A stretch of 64,000 bases of DNA from Trileptium ribeirensis (GCA_030248225.1 JASANE010030317.1:1-64000); one strand, 5' to 3'; positions 23,734 through 36,703 are shown, numbered from the stretch's first letter. Numbers and translations: made by a program. The notes: generated by a model from the sequence alone, not told the origin.

Positions 23734-26409
23734 CATACTTGTTGATGGAACAATAATGAGATTGACTAGAGCGAAAAATACCCTTAGCGGGCAAGGAAAA
23801 AGAAACCTTGTTGAACCACTCGGGAAAATTCTTCGTATGCTGCTGAATAGCAAATGCTATTTTTATTATATTATAGTAGTGGTGAAGCGGAAATTATTAC
23901 GACAGCCAGGAAACTGGAAAAATGTGTTGGTATAATTTGTACTTTGGTATTTTGGAAAAATGCTTTTAAAATAACGCAGTCGCTAAAATGACTGTAGACT
24001 TTTATAGGAAAAACCTGTGAGTACCTGTCATGTGGCAAATTTCTTTTGTAATAAATGTTAATCGTGCATGTAATCATCGTGTATAATTTGTACTTAGGCA
24101 TTTGGAAAAATGCTTTAAAAATAACGCAGTCGCTAAAATGACTGTGGACTAGTCTTATAGGAAAAACCCTGTGAGTACCTGTCATGTGGCAAATTTCTAT
24201 TGTAATAAATGTTAATCGTGCATGTAGTCACTATAATCGCCCCTGGACTAGGCTGGGCAAGTCAAACCCCTCCATTTTGTTACATTATTAGATTTTTCAA
24301 ATGACGCCAATAATAAACATCTACTAGTGCATTCAGTCGCTAAAATGACACAGGGTTAGGGTAGGAAAACCCCAGTAAATTGCTTAGTAAATTTCTATGT
24401 CGCATTGAAAATATAATTAACATAGCGTATAACAGGGAAGTTAATGGTAATATTTAGTCATCTCTAATAAAATGCAAAAAAGGATTTGGTGCTGATTTTT
24501 TATAATATATACAGTTTAATTGTAGATATAAATCTCGTGTGAAGTTAGTGTTTTCGGGCAATCAATGCAATTTGTTTTAACTAAAGCGATCACAAAATGA
24601 AAGATAGGTAATTATTGTAGTCGGACCTTAATCTTAGTAAATGAAATTTGGTTATTTTATTTGAGAATAGTTATTTAGATAACGATATACTAGTCACAGA
24701 TCATTAAAATTGTCATTTCAACATCTGTAACAGTTAGAATCAACGATTTTCGTGGTTCGGGAGCTATGTTATATATCCTATAGTATGTAAAATGATCCTA
24801 CTGAATATAAAATGACCAGAACGTAGTGGAGATTGTGTATAATTGCGTGGGTAAAATCTTTTAAATTTCTTTTGTGTGTGATCGGCCGTAATTCGGGAAG
24901 ACTTAACCGATCTTCATGATCTTAGGCTCATTCGAATCGGCATAATCGATTTAGCCTATACATCCCGAGCGTTTTTTGATTTGGGGTCAGTGGTCAGAAT
25001 GTGGGTTTTTGCCCCATTTTAGTACCAGCAAAGCTATTTTTATTTTAACTTCCTAATTTTTTCCTGTGGTTGATTTTATTCCATAGTAAAATGATAATTG
25101 CCTATACCTCGTTTTTTGTTTTTCGATTAAGGCTCCGGGTCATGGGGTTTGAGGTATGGCACCCCCATGGTTCCTTGATCCAAAATTCAAAATTTTGTTC
25201 TGACTTCCTGGGCGGCTGAAAAGTTTTACTTGGGGGTTTTTAGGCATGGCAAACTCATTGCTGCTGTTGATTTACGCCCTGCGATTCAAGGTTCTATGGG
25301 TACGGGAGTATGGCGCCGCCATGGTTCATCGCCCCAAAATTCCTAATTTTACTGTTACGTTTTGGGAAGCTGATACCTTGCACTTGTGGGTTTTTGGGGC
25401 ATCGGAAACTTATTGCCGGTGTTAGTTTTGTTTTAACTTGTGCGGTATTGTACGATATCTACATATACCGTATCGACGTATGCTATCGAGAGCTCATTGG
25501 CTGTGCACGCAAAAGGCGTAGGTATGTCACTGCTTCACTACGTTATGCAATCTCGATAGAGTTACTAGTTGTTTGCGGTTGAAATGGTTACTTTGGATGA
25601 CCATGCGGTAATGTTAGATCACAAAATTTGCAATTTTTAAGACATAGATATTCCAATTTTAGCACGACATTGTTTTTATGCGGGGTGTAAAATTGCAACC
25701 ATGTTTCATATTCCAATAAATCAGTAAGTTAAGTTTGAAGATAATAGCTGCTGATCTGGCTATAATATCTTTTATACGTACCAACATTATAGCTCAAATT
25801 ACCCAAATTATTCTATGCTGGGCGTTTTGATTGGTTTGGCTCAACTAAAGCTATGTATTTTTATACTGATGCAAGGTGAGCAAAATTGTTTAGCTGATGA
25901 TTAGGAAAATGGCGTAGAAAAAAGCGCCAAACTCTCGTTCTTCATTTCAAACAGATAACTAAACATTACCATTAAGTTTCTCGTTATACGCAATGTAGGT
26001 ATATTCTCCTTGTAGCAGAAACTTTGCAAAGAAATTTACTGGGGTTTCCCTAACCTAGTCCAGGGTCATTTTAGTGACTGAATGAATTATTAGAAATGAT
26101 TATCATTATTAGCCTTATCTGAAAAATCTAGTAATGTAACAAAAGGGAAACAACAGGTGTTTGACAGTACACATAGCTGTTTTTCCTATAGACTAGCATA
26201 CGGTCATTTTAGCGACTGCATTATTTTTGAAAACATTTTTCCAATACCCTGGCTGCCGTAATAACTTACGCTTCACCACTACTATAAATAATAATATAAC
26301 AATAAAAAGCATTTTTTCGAAACAGCAGTATAAGAAGCAGCTAAGGTTTCTTTGTCCTTGCCTGCTAAAGGCATTTTTTCTCTCTAGTCTAAACAGTATG
26401 CTAAGTATG
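23734..26409. mobile_element. Fold-back-like element with long inverted arms
   Basis: The left arm (23734 to about 24465) and right arm (about 25935-26409) are inverted copies. Both start CATACTT at the outer edge, and both contain GGCAAGG, TAGTAGTGGTGAAGCG, ACGRCAGCCAGG and several CAGTCGCTAAAATGAC motifs (23977, 24127 and 24334; inverted near 26069 and 26207). The left arm holds a tandem duplication of about 150 bp (about 23931-24080 and 24081-24229), which explains its greater length. The 1.5-kb middle (24466-25934) encodes nothing recognisable and resembles the surrounding minisatellite. Long arms with internal repeats are the pattern of Foldback/Galileo-type elements. The right end lies 42 bp from the exon 4 acceptor boundary. 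Confidence 0.75.
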
Positions 26410-26451
26410 TAATGACAACTTTAATTATTGTCTGTAATATATGCGTTTCAG

Positions 26452-26632
26452 GTTGGCGATCAGATTTTTATAAATTATGGAAAGCGTTCGAATGCGGAAA
26501 TTCTTATTTACAACGGATTTGTTTACGATAACAACACACAGTCTCCTACTCAGGTGCCCATTAAGATTGGTTTGTCAAAATCGGACACACTGTTTCAGTT
26601 ACGATCAACGCTGCTTTCCTATGGTGGTTTGG
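26452..26632 (+). CDS. SETD3: SETD3 exon 4
   Basis: Residues 346-405 plus one base. The acceptor is GCGTTTCAG/GTTGGC and the donor TTTGG/GTTAGT. It encodes the end of the SET fold: DQIFINYGKRSNAEIL aligns with human EQIYIFYGTRSNAEFV, and GFVYDNN with GFFFDNN. Tyr354 and Arg357 correspond to human Y312 and R315, which line the active site. It then enters the RuBisCO-substrate-binding-like C-terminal domain (KIGLSKSDTLFQLRSTLLSY). Confidence 0.95.
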
Positions 26633-26781
26633 GTTAGTAAATTATTTGTGTTATCAGCGAAGCCACTCTCGCTATCCGTTATCAGCGAACGCGTTCTTTA
26701 GGAAAATGGAAGTCCAGATTTTGGTTTTACGTATAAAGCTTTTATATTTTGGAGGACTTTAATCATATATTGTTTCTGCAG
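26633..26781 (+). other. SETD3 intron 4
   Basis: A 149-bp intron from GTTAGT to TTTCTGCAG. It is the only short intron of the gene and is free of transposons. Confidence 0.85.
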
Positions 26782-26846
26782 ATGTCGTAAGTATAACACT
26801 AGTTTTGCCGGCACCAGTAAACTTGTTATCCTCGGGCTTAAGATTG
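26782..26846 (+). CDS. SETD3: SETD3 exon 5 (65 bp)
   Basis: A small exon too short to stand out as an ORF. The acceptor is TTTCTGCAG/ATGTCG and the donor AGATTG/GTAAAA. It completes the split codon (G plus AT, Asp406) and encodes VVSITLVLPAPVNLLSSGLRL. This matches the human VFALHFTEPPISAQLLAFLRV block in position and character. It is required: without it exons 4 and 6 are out of frame, and with it the phase becomes 0, as exon 6 needs. Confidence 0.85.
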
Positions 26847-27934
26847 GTAAAATATCATTTTTGCAAAATTATATTTGTGTAAACTCAAAGTTTCTAGCGT
26901 GAAACCCAGCTGTAGCGGGACTTTGGCTCGCTTTGCGGTAGTTTGTAGCCTTTGGCCTTCGGCCAGCAGGCTCTGTTTGTTGTCGCTAACGGACCAAATT
27001 TAAAACTGATGTTTATTTCTGTTGCGAACGAACTTCCCTTCCAACAGACAAAGTTGTAAAGAAACTAACTGTTTGCATCAAACCCCCTTTTGTGACGAAG
27101 TGTCGTGCCTAATCAATATTTTTTAATTTTTCATCGTGCGTGTTGATCTACTCAGGATTTTTTAAATTTTTTCGTCGCTCGTTGAAAATTATAATCCAGC
27201 TTATAATGTATTTAATGAAAAATGAACCGAATTCATCTAAGGGTTCAAAAGTTTTGACCCAATAACCAAGATGCCCATCTGAAACGTTGATACACATAGT
27301 TTTGTGACAGAGCAGGTTGAGCCAAACAATTTATGCAGGTATATAGATATTCAAGCTAATGTTTTAAATGCATAGACATTTTCTACTCTCTGGACTCTCC
27401 ATTCGCTGAAACTTTGTCCGGGCATGAATCCAGTGCACTTGGGGCGGTGAAATGGCAGGCGCGCCTCGTTCAGCTGTGGCTTCGAAATCTAGGAATTTCA
27501 AGTTTCGGTGTTTTTGTGGGAAAGGATTAAAACAGCTAATAATCAGCGACAGACGATGCCAAAACATTTCTAACAGAGCGTAAAACAAACATTTTAAGCA
27601 AATTTTGACTTAAACTTATGAAATTCTTAACTTCAGAAAAGAAATTAGTATCTGCTTTGAACAATTTTTTGTTTTTAAAATTGCGTTTTTAGACCGGGGA
27701 GCCAAAAAAATTGCCTAGGGGTATTAAACCAGGCGAGCTTAAGTTTTGTTGGTGCACGAGCTTTGGAACCCACCTTTGCTATGTAATTTCCAGCAAGTTA
27801 TTGTTAAACCAATTTCCGCGCAAAAATACGATATTTCATGTAACCCATTTATGAAATTAGCGACATATAGTCGAATGTTTTACCTAATGTTAGGGACTCG
27901 ATAAAGGATGGGACCGGGTTAAGAGACTCGTCTG
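26847..27934 (+). other. SETD3 intron 5, first part
   Basis: Intron 5 runs 26847-38995 (12149 bp, GTAAAA to GTGATTTCAG) and is mostly mobile DNA. This first 1.1 kb shows no exon or element that I can name. Confidence 0.7.
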
Positions 27935-28880
27935 ATTGACAACCAAGCCGAATTCAGGGCTGGTTGAGGATGCGTGGACCAAATATTCACTTTATGACTA
28001 ATCCTGGTGTCTCGTCATGCGCATCGCCAACCTACACTGGCACTGGCCGCATTCATAGACTTCAAACCTTCAAAGCTGCCGTTGGTTGGCCTGTCCACAG
28101 CCCTCCGAAAAGTGGGGGAACTTCGGGGGCCCTCATGTTCGTTCTCGGGGGAAAATTAAAAGTGGGGGTAAATTTTGTTTAAAAATACTAAATATTTCCA
28201 TATTTTCATGCATTTTTACTACCGTGAATGTATTTCCAAGCTAAAAAACGGTATTTTAGCATTATAGTGGTAATTAATGTTTGAAAAACAATTTGCAAAA
28301 CAAAAACAAATTTTTAGACATAAAATTTTTGGAATTAGTTAAACATAGGATATTTCGGCCGATTGGGGGGACGGACATAGGTAAAAATCTCACGAATATC
28401 GGGGGGGGGGGGGAGATTTGGAAAGTGAGGGGTTCCCCCACCCCACTGTGGACAGGCCAGGTTGGCTGCAGCTGCAAACGCGAAATGTAGGAAATTCTTC
28501 AGGTGGACGGCGTCCAAATGCTGTTTCGTATTCCGTGTGCACGCATGGCAGACTGGATAATGCGAACCGCGCTCAAGGAAGTAGATGATATAGTATGTTC
28601 GAGGGTCGAAATCACTTGCGTTTCTAGACTACGCAGATGATATTGCCATCGTGGTGTCAAGCTATGTACAACTCCAGGCCACATTAGAATTGGGTATTGG
28701 TTTGCGGTTAAATACCTAGCTGCGTCAACACTGCCACTGATATCCTCGCCTACGGAGACACAATAGAATGTGTAGATACCTTTCAGGAACTAGGTAGTGA
28801 CGTCTCATCATTGCGAGACGTAATTCACGAAATTTACCTTCTATCAGAAGCGTTTTGGCAGCGTTTTTAACGGGAATGTT
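27935..28880 (+). pseudogene. Non-LTR (LINE) reverse transcriptase remnant
   Basis: Scattered reading frames preserve classical LINE RT blocks in order: NQAEFRAG, stop, GCVDQIFTL near 27942-27995; QPTLALAAFIDFK near 28028-28065; WIMRTALKEVDDIV near 28553-28598; DYADDIAIVVSSYVQLQATLE (the catalytic YADD motif) near 28627-28685; and ECVDTFQELGSDVSSLRDVI near 28770-28820. There are in-frame stops and frame changes throughout, and neither endonuclease nor ORF1 is seen. It is interrupted by the MITE at 28086-28460. This is a dead 5'-truncated fragment. Confidence 0.8.
28086..28460. mobile_element. 375-bp MITE inside the LINE remnant
   Basis: The terminal inverted repeats TTGGCCTGTCCACAG and, inverted, CTGGCCTGTCCACAG flank an AT-rich core; G-rich sequence near each end includes a run of 12 or more G near 28401. 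The direct repeat GTTGG (28081-28085 and 28461-28465) is a likely 5-bp target duplication. Removing it rejoins LINE sequence on both sides. It encodes nothing, and I cannot assign a superfamily. Confidence 0.75.
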
Positions 28881-31041
28881 TACAGTTCCACATCACCTTA
28901 AATTTTGAAGCGCCTGGTCGAATCGGTTGGGTTTCATTTCATCCCCCGTGACAAAACCGGTCACCCAAGGTTCCGAACCAGGTCATGCCCCCTCGTAAAA
29001 GATTCAGCAAAGAGGAGCACAATAAAGCAATTGTATGTTTGTGTGCCACTCGTTTGGATTCGTTTATGGGTAGGTGTATAACTATTTACAGCCTAGTAAC
29101 ATATAAACATTGATATTGTTTGCAAGCATTTTTGCTAGACAGTGCAGTATCTCACAAAAATGCACAGTAAAATTTAAATATCCACAAACCTCGCATAGCT
29201 GAAATTTTGAAAAAAGTGTTCGGCTTGAAATTTATGTTAACTTCCGTATAATGATGCTTTGAAAACTATCGTTACTTTTACATCCTAGGAAATATATTCA
29301 TTTTTGCAACTAATTTATAATACTTTCCAAAACTACTGTTGCACGCTCGTAGCTTGCTTGAATCAGCTCGTGAATGCGCTTAGTATAATATATAAAGTAT
29401 AATGTTACTTTAAAAAATTGTACTTGTCGTTTTTCGAAAATTATGGATAGCAAGGGTATAAATCAAACCACACAGGTAACTCAAAAAAGAGCGACCATTG
29501 ATAACTAAAAATCGGAAAACTTTTTGGCACAAATAAGAGCAAAATGAATATTTTGAACCTCCGTGACGAGCTGATTCGAATGGTATAAAAATTATTGCTA
29601 TATAATGACTGCCTGATTTTCTACCCAACTTCCGAAGGATTCGTGAATATTGGAACGATTTGTAGGACTATTCTGTCGTATTTTGGCAAAGCATCTTTTT
29701 GCCAAACTACGACTTACTAATTAAAATAACTGTAGGTATAGCCTTCGTTCGTCTTTTTTTACCTTTTTATCATAATTCTATGATTTTGTTCATTTATGTA
29801 ATCATCTGAAAGAAAAATTCATAACTGCTAATTAAACAACATTAGTAGTATATAAATAGCACGTACTGTTTAGAGAACAATTACTTTTCAATATTTTTCG
29901 TGATAGTTCAGATGACATAGTTTTTCCCAGAAAATCAGAGAGAAGCGTTGGCTCCATTTTTTGAAAACATAAAATTTAAACAAAAATAGAGGTTCAGTCC
30001 GATTAAAGCATTATTCTGTTCCCAAATGTTTTGTTAAAGTTACTGGATTTTACCTTATTAATTCGTGAGAAAATAGTGTGGGCACGTTTTCGTCATAACA
30101 AAAATGTGGAATCTAATTTGAGTTTTGTTTTCTAGACAAAATGAGCACACAGCCGAAACGCTCTAGTAGTTAGGAGATATGACCAATTATGTATTTTCAG
30201 AAATCCCATGGGCTCACTTGAAAATCCAGTTTGACCCAACTCTGCAGGGTAGGTGACCTCGGCAGCAATATGGTTCAATAGCTTTATAGAGCTAAGCTTT
30301 CTGAATAAAATGACCCCAAATGCAGCCAGATCACACCCATGACGGTCAAGGTAAAGGAGGCATAACGTGTTTTGGTGGGACCATTAGGACCATACTCGGA
30401 CCCTCGTGTGGGAAGAAATGGGAATCCGTTTTTGTGTCCAATAAAAGGTCACAAATAGAGGATCCAAGCTTTCGAATGAGCTGCGCGACCTGATCTGCCA
30501 ATCAGAAGTTTAGATTTATATATGTGTAACACACCGAACAATACACAAACAGACGAGGCCAATTATCACAATCCTGACCAATGAGCTTCGTTCACACTCA
30601 AAATTCAATAACTGCAGTTTCTCTTATGCGCGAAAACTAAATACAAGAGAAATAATAAATGTACTACTTATACCATTGCTCTTTTTCAGACAGCTCTAGT
30701 CAAGTATTTCCTGTGACACAAAATTCTCTCGACAACACTTTATTATATTTTTCGCTAATTTTCAATTCGTGTGAATCTGAGTTGATAAGCTTTAAAGTGG
30801 TAAGGTTTTTCTAAATTTATTGTTTTGGCTTCATCGGTCTGTTTATATTGTTGACGTCCGTTGTTTGATTTATGGTTTCTGATTTAAAACAGCTTTAAAC
30901 TTGTGTTCATTTGTGATAATGTGAAAATATGAGATGGGCTTCATGCTGTTTCAATCATATGGTTACAAATGTTTTACAAAAAAGTACAGCAAGAGGTAAT
31001 ACGTAAAATTTTGATGATTGTTGAATAATACAAACTGATAC
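28881..31041. other. Intron 5 sequence, nothing recognised
   Basis: AT-rich intron DNA of about 2.2 kb. No ORF has protein-like character and no element ends were found. Confidence 0.5.
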
Positions 31042-31153
31042 AGTCGCAGCAGGGAATAACCGGAACCGGAACCGTCCATTTAAACCGGATCCGGAACCGG
31101 AACCTGGTCTTCGAAATTTATATATAGTAAAACAGATAATGGAAGAAATGAAG

Positions 31154-32309
31154 CAGGGAGTAACCGGAATTCCAGTTCCGGCGAAAATCGTGTTCCGGTT
31201 GCGGTTCCGGCAAAGGGCAAAAACCATACCGGAACTGGAATTCCGGTTTAAAAATTTTGTTTGAAATTTTCCACGTTTTTTGCTTCGTCCTGTAATCCAA
31301 ACATATGTACCATATATTATACAATGATCAAGCTCCAATACAGCCAAGCAAAAGAAAAGATTAACTAACCAATTTGCCGTGTGAAACGTAAGTAGGACAC
31401 ATAATTTGAGCAGGAATTTTTCCTAATAACCTGCAGGAGTTTGTTAAATCAAAGCTAGGTCGATGCTTGTAGCAGCTGTTTTACACATCCAGAAGTCTGT
31501 GGGATACGTTTCAATTAAACCGGTCCAACTCGTTAACAGAGTATGGCTTACGCAGAAGTACTTATGGTATGCTTGGTTAACATAAATTGCGTCAAGCACC
31601 CGCCAGTGCGCTTGTAAACTTGGTAAATCAGTCTAAATTGAAGTAAACTAACGTTATCTGCAACGCAGCTAGAAACTGCTTTCTTGGCAATGAACTGTAT
31701 TTATTGAGACTGTGTGAGCAGCATCACAGTGTGTCTCATTTATAGCATTCTGATTAGAAAGTTATCATCATTATGATCTAACTGACGGGCATTGTTTGTC
31801 CAACGCTAGCCTAAACAGTGTCTCTGACCACTGATAAGAAAATTAACTTCTATCTATTATTTTCTCTTAGAATCATATAAACCAATAATTTTAAGTTTCC
31901 TACAGAAGAACATGCGACAACCGTATGTGTAGTAAAGGGAGACGACTGGAGACAGAGCGAAAGTGTGTTTTCTACGCTCCAAGCTTTGTAAGCACACTCG
32001 ATTTGACGCAGTATACGCAATGGTGTATAGTGGAAGACATTTTTTGCTCTGAATGTCCAAAAACCGACATATTTGATCGATAAATAAACATTATTAGCTT
32101 CCTCAGTCTCTTTAAAGTTTCAAAAGGCAATAATACCATCGCTATACATTAAATTTAATGTAAAAGTTATTTTTAATGCATTTTAAATCCACTATACCTT
32201 CATTTCTTGCATCATCTGTTTTACTATTATATAAATTTTGAAGACCAGGTTCCGGATCCGGTTTAAATGGACGGTTCCGGTTGCTGGTTCCGGTTCCGGT
32301 TATTCCCTG
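31154..32309 (+). mobile_element. hAT-type MITE copy 3, nested in copy 2
   Basis: A 1156-bp CAGGG-ended copy in + orientation. The target duplication is AAATGAAG (31146-31153) against AAATGAAT (32310-32317), seven of eight. Copy 2 sequence continues exactly on each side. Confidence 0.88.
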
Positions 32310-32661
32310 AAATGAATGTATAGTGGATTTAAAATGCATTAAAAATAACTTTTACATTAAACTTAATGTATTGCGATGGTATTGTTGCCTTTCTGAAACT
32401 TTAAAGAGACTGAGGAAGCTAATAATGTTCATTTATCGATGAAATATGTCGGTTTTTGGACATTCAGAGCAAAAAATGTCTTCCACTATACACCATTGCG
32501 TATACTGCGTCAAATCGAATGTGCTTACAAAGCTTGGAGCGTAGAATACACACTTTCGCTCTGTCTCCAGTCGCCTCCCTTTACTGCACATACGTTTGTT
32601 GCATGTTCTTCGGAAGGGAACTTAAAATTATTGGTTTATATGATTTAAGAGAAATTAATAG

Positions 32662-33815
32662 CAGGGAGTAACCGGAATTCCGGTTCCGGCGAAAGTCGTG
32701 TTCCGGTTGCGGTTCCGGCAAAGGGCAAAAACCATACCGGAACCGGAATTCCGGCTTAAAAATTTCGTTTGAGATTTTCCTCGTTTTTTGCTTCATTCTG
32801 TAATCCAAGCATATGTAATATATATTATACAATGATCAAGCTCCAATACAACCAAGCAAAAGAAAAGATTAACTAACCAATTTGCCGTGTGAGACGTAGA
32901 TAGGGCATATAATTTGAGCAGGAATTTTTCATAATAACCTGCAGGAGTTTGTTAAATCAAAGCCAGGTCGATGCTTGTAGCAGCTATTTTACACATCCGG
33001 AAGTCTGTGGGATACGTTTGCATTAAACCGGTGCAACTCGGTAACAGAGTACGACTTACGCAGAAGTACTTAGGGTATGCTTGGCTAACATAAATTGCGT
33101 CAAGCACCCGCCAGTGCGCTTGTAAACTTGGTAAATCAGTCTAAATTGAAGTAAACTAACGTTATCTGCAACGCAGCTAGAAACTGCTTTCTTGGCAATG
33201 AACTGTATTTATTGAAACTGTGCGAGCAGCATCACAGTGTGTCTCCTTTATAGTATTCTGATTAGAAAGTTATCATCATTATGATCAAACTGACCGGCAC
33301 TGTTTGTCCAACGCTAGCCTAAACAGTGTCCCTGACCACTGATCAGAAAATTACCTTCTATCTATTATTTTCTCTTAGAATCATAAGAACCAATAATTTT
33401 AAGTTTCGTACAGAAGAACATGCAACAAACTTATGTGTAGTAAAGGGAGGCGACTGGAGACAGAGCGAAGGTGTGTATTCTACGCTCCAAGCTTTGTAAG
33501 CACAGTCGATTTATGCAGTATACGCAATGGTGTATGTGGAAGACATTTTTTGTTCTGAATGTCCAAAAACCGACATATTTGATCGATAAATAAACATTAT
33601 TAGCTTCCTCAGTCTCTTTAAAATTTCAGAAAGGCAATAATACCATCGCGATACATTAAGTTTAATGTAAAAGTTATTTTTAATGCATTTTAAATCCACT
33701 ATACCTTCATTTCTTCCATCATATGTTTTACTATATGTAAATTTCGAAGACCAGGTTCCGGATCCGGTTTAAATGGACGGTTCCGGTTGCTGGTTCCGGT
33801 TCCGGTTATTCCCTG
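32662..33815 (+). mobile_element. hAT-type MITE copy 4, nested in copy 2
   Basis: A 1154-bp CAGGG-ended copy in + orientation with a perfect 8-bp target duplication ATTAATAG (32654-32661 and 33816-33823). Copy 2 resumes after it. Open frames recurring inside all copies are shared non-coding sequence, not genes. Confidence 0.9.
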
Positions 33816-34523
33816 ATTAATAGATAGAAGGTAATTTTCTGATCAGTGGTCAGAGACACTGTTTAGTCTAGCGTTGGACAAACAGTACCCGTCAGTTAGA
33901 TCATAGTGATGATAACTTTCTAATCAGAATGCTATAAATGAGACACACTTTGATGCTGCTCGCACAGTTTCAATAAATACAGTTCATAGCCAAGAAAGCA
34001 GTTTCTAGATGCGTTGCAGATAACGTTAGTTTACTTTAATTTAGACTGATTTACCAAGTTTACAAGCGCACTGGCGGGTGCTTGACGCAATTTATGTTAG
34101 CCAAGCATACCCTAAGTACTTCTGCGTAAGCCATACTCTGTTACCGAGTTGGACCGGTTTAATTCAAACGTATCCCACAGACTTCCGGATGTGTAAAATA
34201 GCTGCTACAAGCATCGACCTGGCTTCGATTTAACAAACTCGTGCAGGTTATTATGAAAAATTCCTGCTCAAATTATGTGCCCTACTTACGTTTCACACGG
34301 CAAATTGGTTAGTTAATCTTTTCTTTTGCTTGGTTGTATTGGAGCTTGATCACTGTGTAATATATATTACATATGTTTGGATTACAGGATGAAGCAAAAA
34401 ACGTGGAAAATTTCAAATAAAATTTTTAAACCGGAATTCCGGTTCCGGTATGGTTTTTGCCCTTTGCCGGAACCGCAACCGGAACACGATTTTCGCCGGA
34501 ACCGGAATTCCGGTTACTCCCTG

Positions 34524-35549
34524 AGTCTCACATAAATAAGTGCACAAAACTATCTTCTCTATTCGCTAAAAGTTTTCCCGTGGGATGAAATGCGGAAGGT
34601 GCTGGATCATCCGGAGGCATTTTTACTATACTAAATTGTAAAAATTTAATACGTTCCACTGCAAAGTGCTAAAGTACTTAAACGCTGACATGGCGCCTCA
34701 GATTCACAATAAACGCAATAATTTTTCACAATATTTTTGAAACTTTTTGCTTCGGATTGAAATTTTGGAACAAATTTTACTTGTTTGGTATTATAATACA
34801 TTCTTTTATGAGGGCTAGCAAAAATTTGCCAGAGTGGATGAAAGCAGACGGAGCCCCATATTTTCTAGGGCCGATAGCCGTGTTTAACCAGGTGGATTGG
34901 AAAAAGGACAGCCTCCAATTGGGAGTGCCAACAAAACTGGCCTTCTCCAAACAGGGGAGGGACCACAAGTATATATATGCCTCCCTTAGCTTCCCATAGT
35001 TCATGCCCCATGCCGTTTTTTGTCTCCCTTCAATTCATTGTCCCAGGTCAAGTACTTTATTGTGCGGCAAGAATTGACGAATTTTTCGATATGTTAAAAA
35101 TACGCTGAATTTTCTCTATTTGGGCTAAAATCCCCCATAAAATTTTATCTGTGGGACTAAAAATAGTTAAAATTTTTCCTTTCTTGATAGTCATGATAAT
35201 TGCACCAATAAGTTGTTATTTAATACATGTTTAACGTTTTCTTACAGGTACAGGATTTTCTGGTCTCCATTTCTCCAATTTTCCGAATTTTAGCCGACTT
35301 GCGATGGATTTTTTCTAATTTTCCCGTTTTTGGCAATAAATTATACCCCAATTTTGGACAATTTTCACCATATTTTGCGTATTGTTTACAAAATTTTCCA
35401 CGCTCTTTCGATGTCACAGCAACCCACCATCGACACACGATAATGTATTGTTGATGGTACTGCAGCTGTTGCAGTATTTATCCATCAATGGACACTTTTT
35501 GATCGTTCGCCACAGCATTTCATCTCAAACTTCCGGTCATAAACTTAGC
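34524..35549. other. Intron 5 sequence between MITEs
   Basis: About 1 kb of intron. An 80-codon open frame at 34757-34999 is not recognised and has no splice-site support. Nothing else stands out. Confidence 0.5.
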
Positions 35550-35557
35550 CTGTGCGG

Positions 35558-36703
35558 CAGGGAGTAACCGAAACTCCGGTTCCGGCGAAAATCTTGTTCC
35601 GGTTGCGGTTCCGGCAAAGGGCAAAAACCATACCGGAACCGGAATTCCGGCTCAAAAATTTTGTTTGAAATTTTGCACGTTTGTTGCTTCATCCTGTAAT
35701 CCAAACATATGTAATATATATTATACAATGATCAAGCTCCAATACAACCAAGCAAAAGAAAAGATTAACTAACCAATTTGCCGTGTGAAACGTAGGTAGG
35801 GCACATAATTAGAGCAGAAATTTTTCATAATACCCTGCAGCAGTTGGTTAAATCAAAGCCAGGTCGATGCTTGTAGCAGTTATTTTACACATCCAGAAGT
35901 CTGTGGGATACGTTTGAATTAAACCGGTCCAACTCGGTAACATAATGTGGCTTACACAGAAGTACTTAGGGTATGCTTGGCTAACATAAATTGCGTCAAG
36001 AACCCGCCAGTACGCTTGTAAACTTGGTAAATCAGTCTAAATTGAAATAAACTAACGTTATATGCAACGCAGCTAGAAACTGCTTTCTTGGCAATGAACT
36101 GTATTTATTGAAACTGTGCGAGCAGCATCACAGCGTGTCTCATTTATAGCATTCTGATTAGAAAGTTATCATTATGATCTAACTGACGGACACTGTTTGT
36201 CCAACGCTAGCCTAAACAGTGTCTCTGACCGCTGATCAGAAAATTACCTTCTATCTATTATTTTCTCTTAGAATCATATAAACCAATAGTTTTAAGTTTC
36301 CTACAGAAGAATATGCAACAAACGTATGTGTAGTAAAGGGAGGCGACTGGAGACAGAGCGAAAGTGTGTATTCTACGCTCCAAGCTTTGTAAGCACATTC
36401 GATTTGACTCAGTATACGCAATGGTGTATAGTGGAAGACATTTTTTGCTCTGAATGTCCAAAACCGACTTATTTGATCGATAAATAAACATTATTAGCTT
36501 CCTCAGTCTCTTTAAAGTTTCAGAAAGGCAATAATACCATCGCAATACATTAAGTTTAATGTATAAGTTATTTTTAATGTATTTTAAATCTACTGTACCT
36601 TCATTTCTTCCATTATCTGTTTTACTATATATAAATTTCGAAGACCAGGTTCCGGATCCGGTTTAAATGCACGGTTCCGGTTGCTGGTTCCGGTTATTCC
36701 CTG
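35558..36703 (+). mobile_element. hAT-type MITE copy 5
   Basis: A 1146-bp CAGGG-ended copy with a perfect 8-bp target duplication CTGTGCGG (35550-35557 and 36704-36711). It has the same internal sequence and GGTTCCGG subterminal arrays as the other copies. Confidence 0.9.

Larger units (their letters stand above)
31050..34523 (-). mobile_element. hAT-type MITE copy 2, split by two later copies
   Basis: A reverse-orientation copy of the CAGGG family starts at 31050 (CAGGGAATAACC) and ends at 34523 (GGTTACTCCCTG). It is interrupted by copy 3 (31154-32309) and copy 4 (32662-33815). Subtracting both insertions and their target duplications leaves 1148 bp, the family length. The flanking 8-mers AGTCGCAG and AGTCTCAC agree at six of eight positions, consistent with an older insertion than those nested inside. 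Confidence 0.87.

Noticed and set aside
34757..34999. An 80-codon frame in SETD3 intron 5
   Set aside because: No homology that I recognise, and inclusion would break the exon 5 to exon 6 phase.
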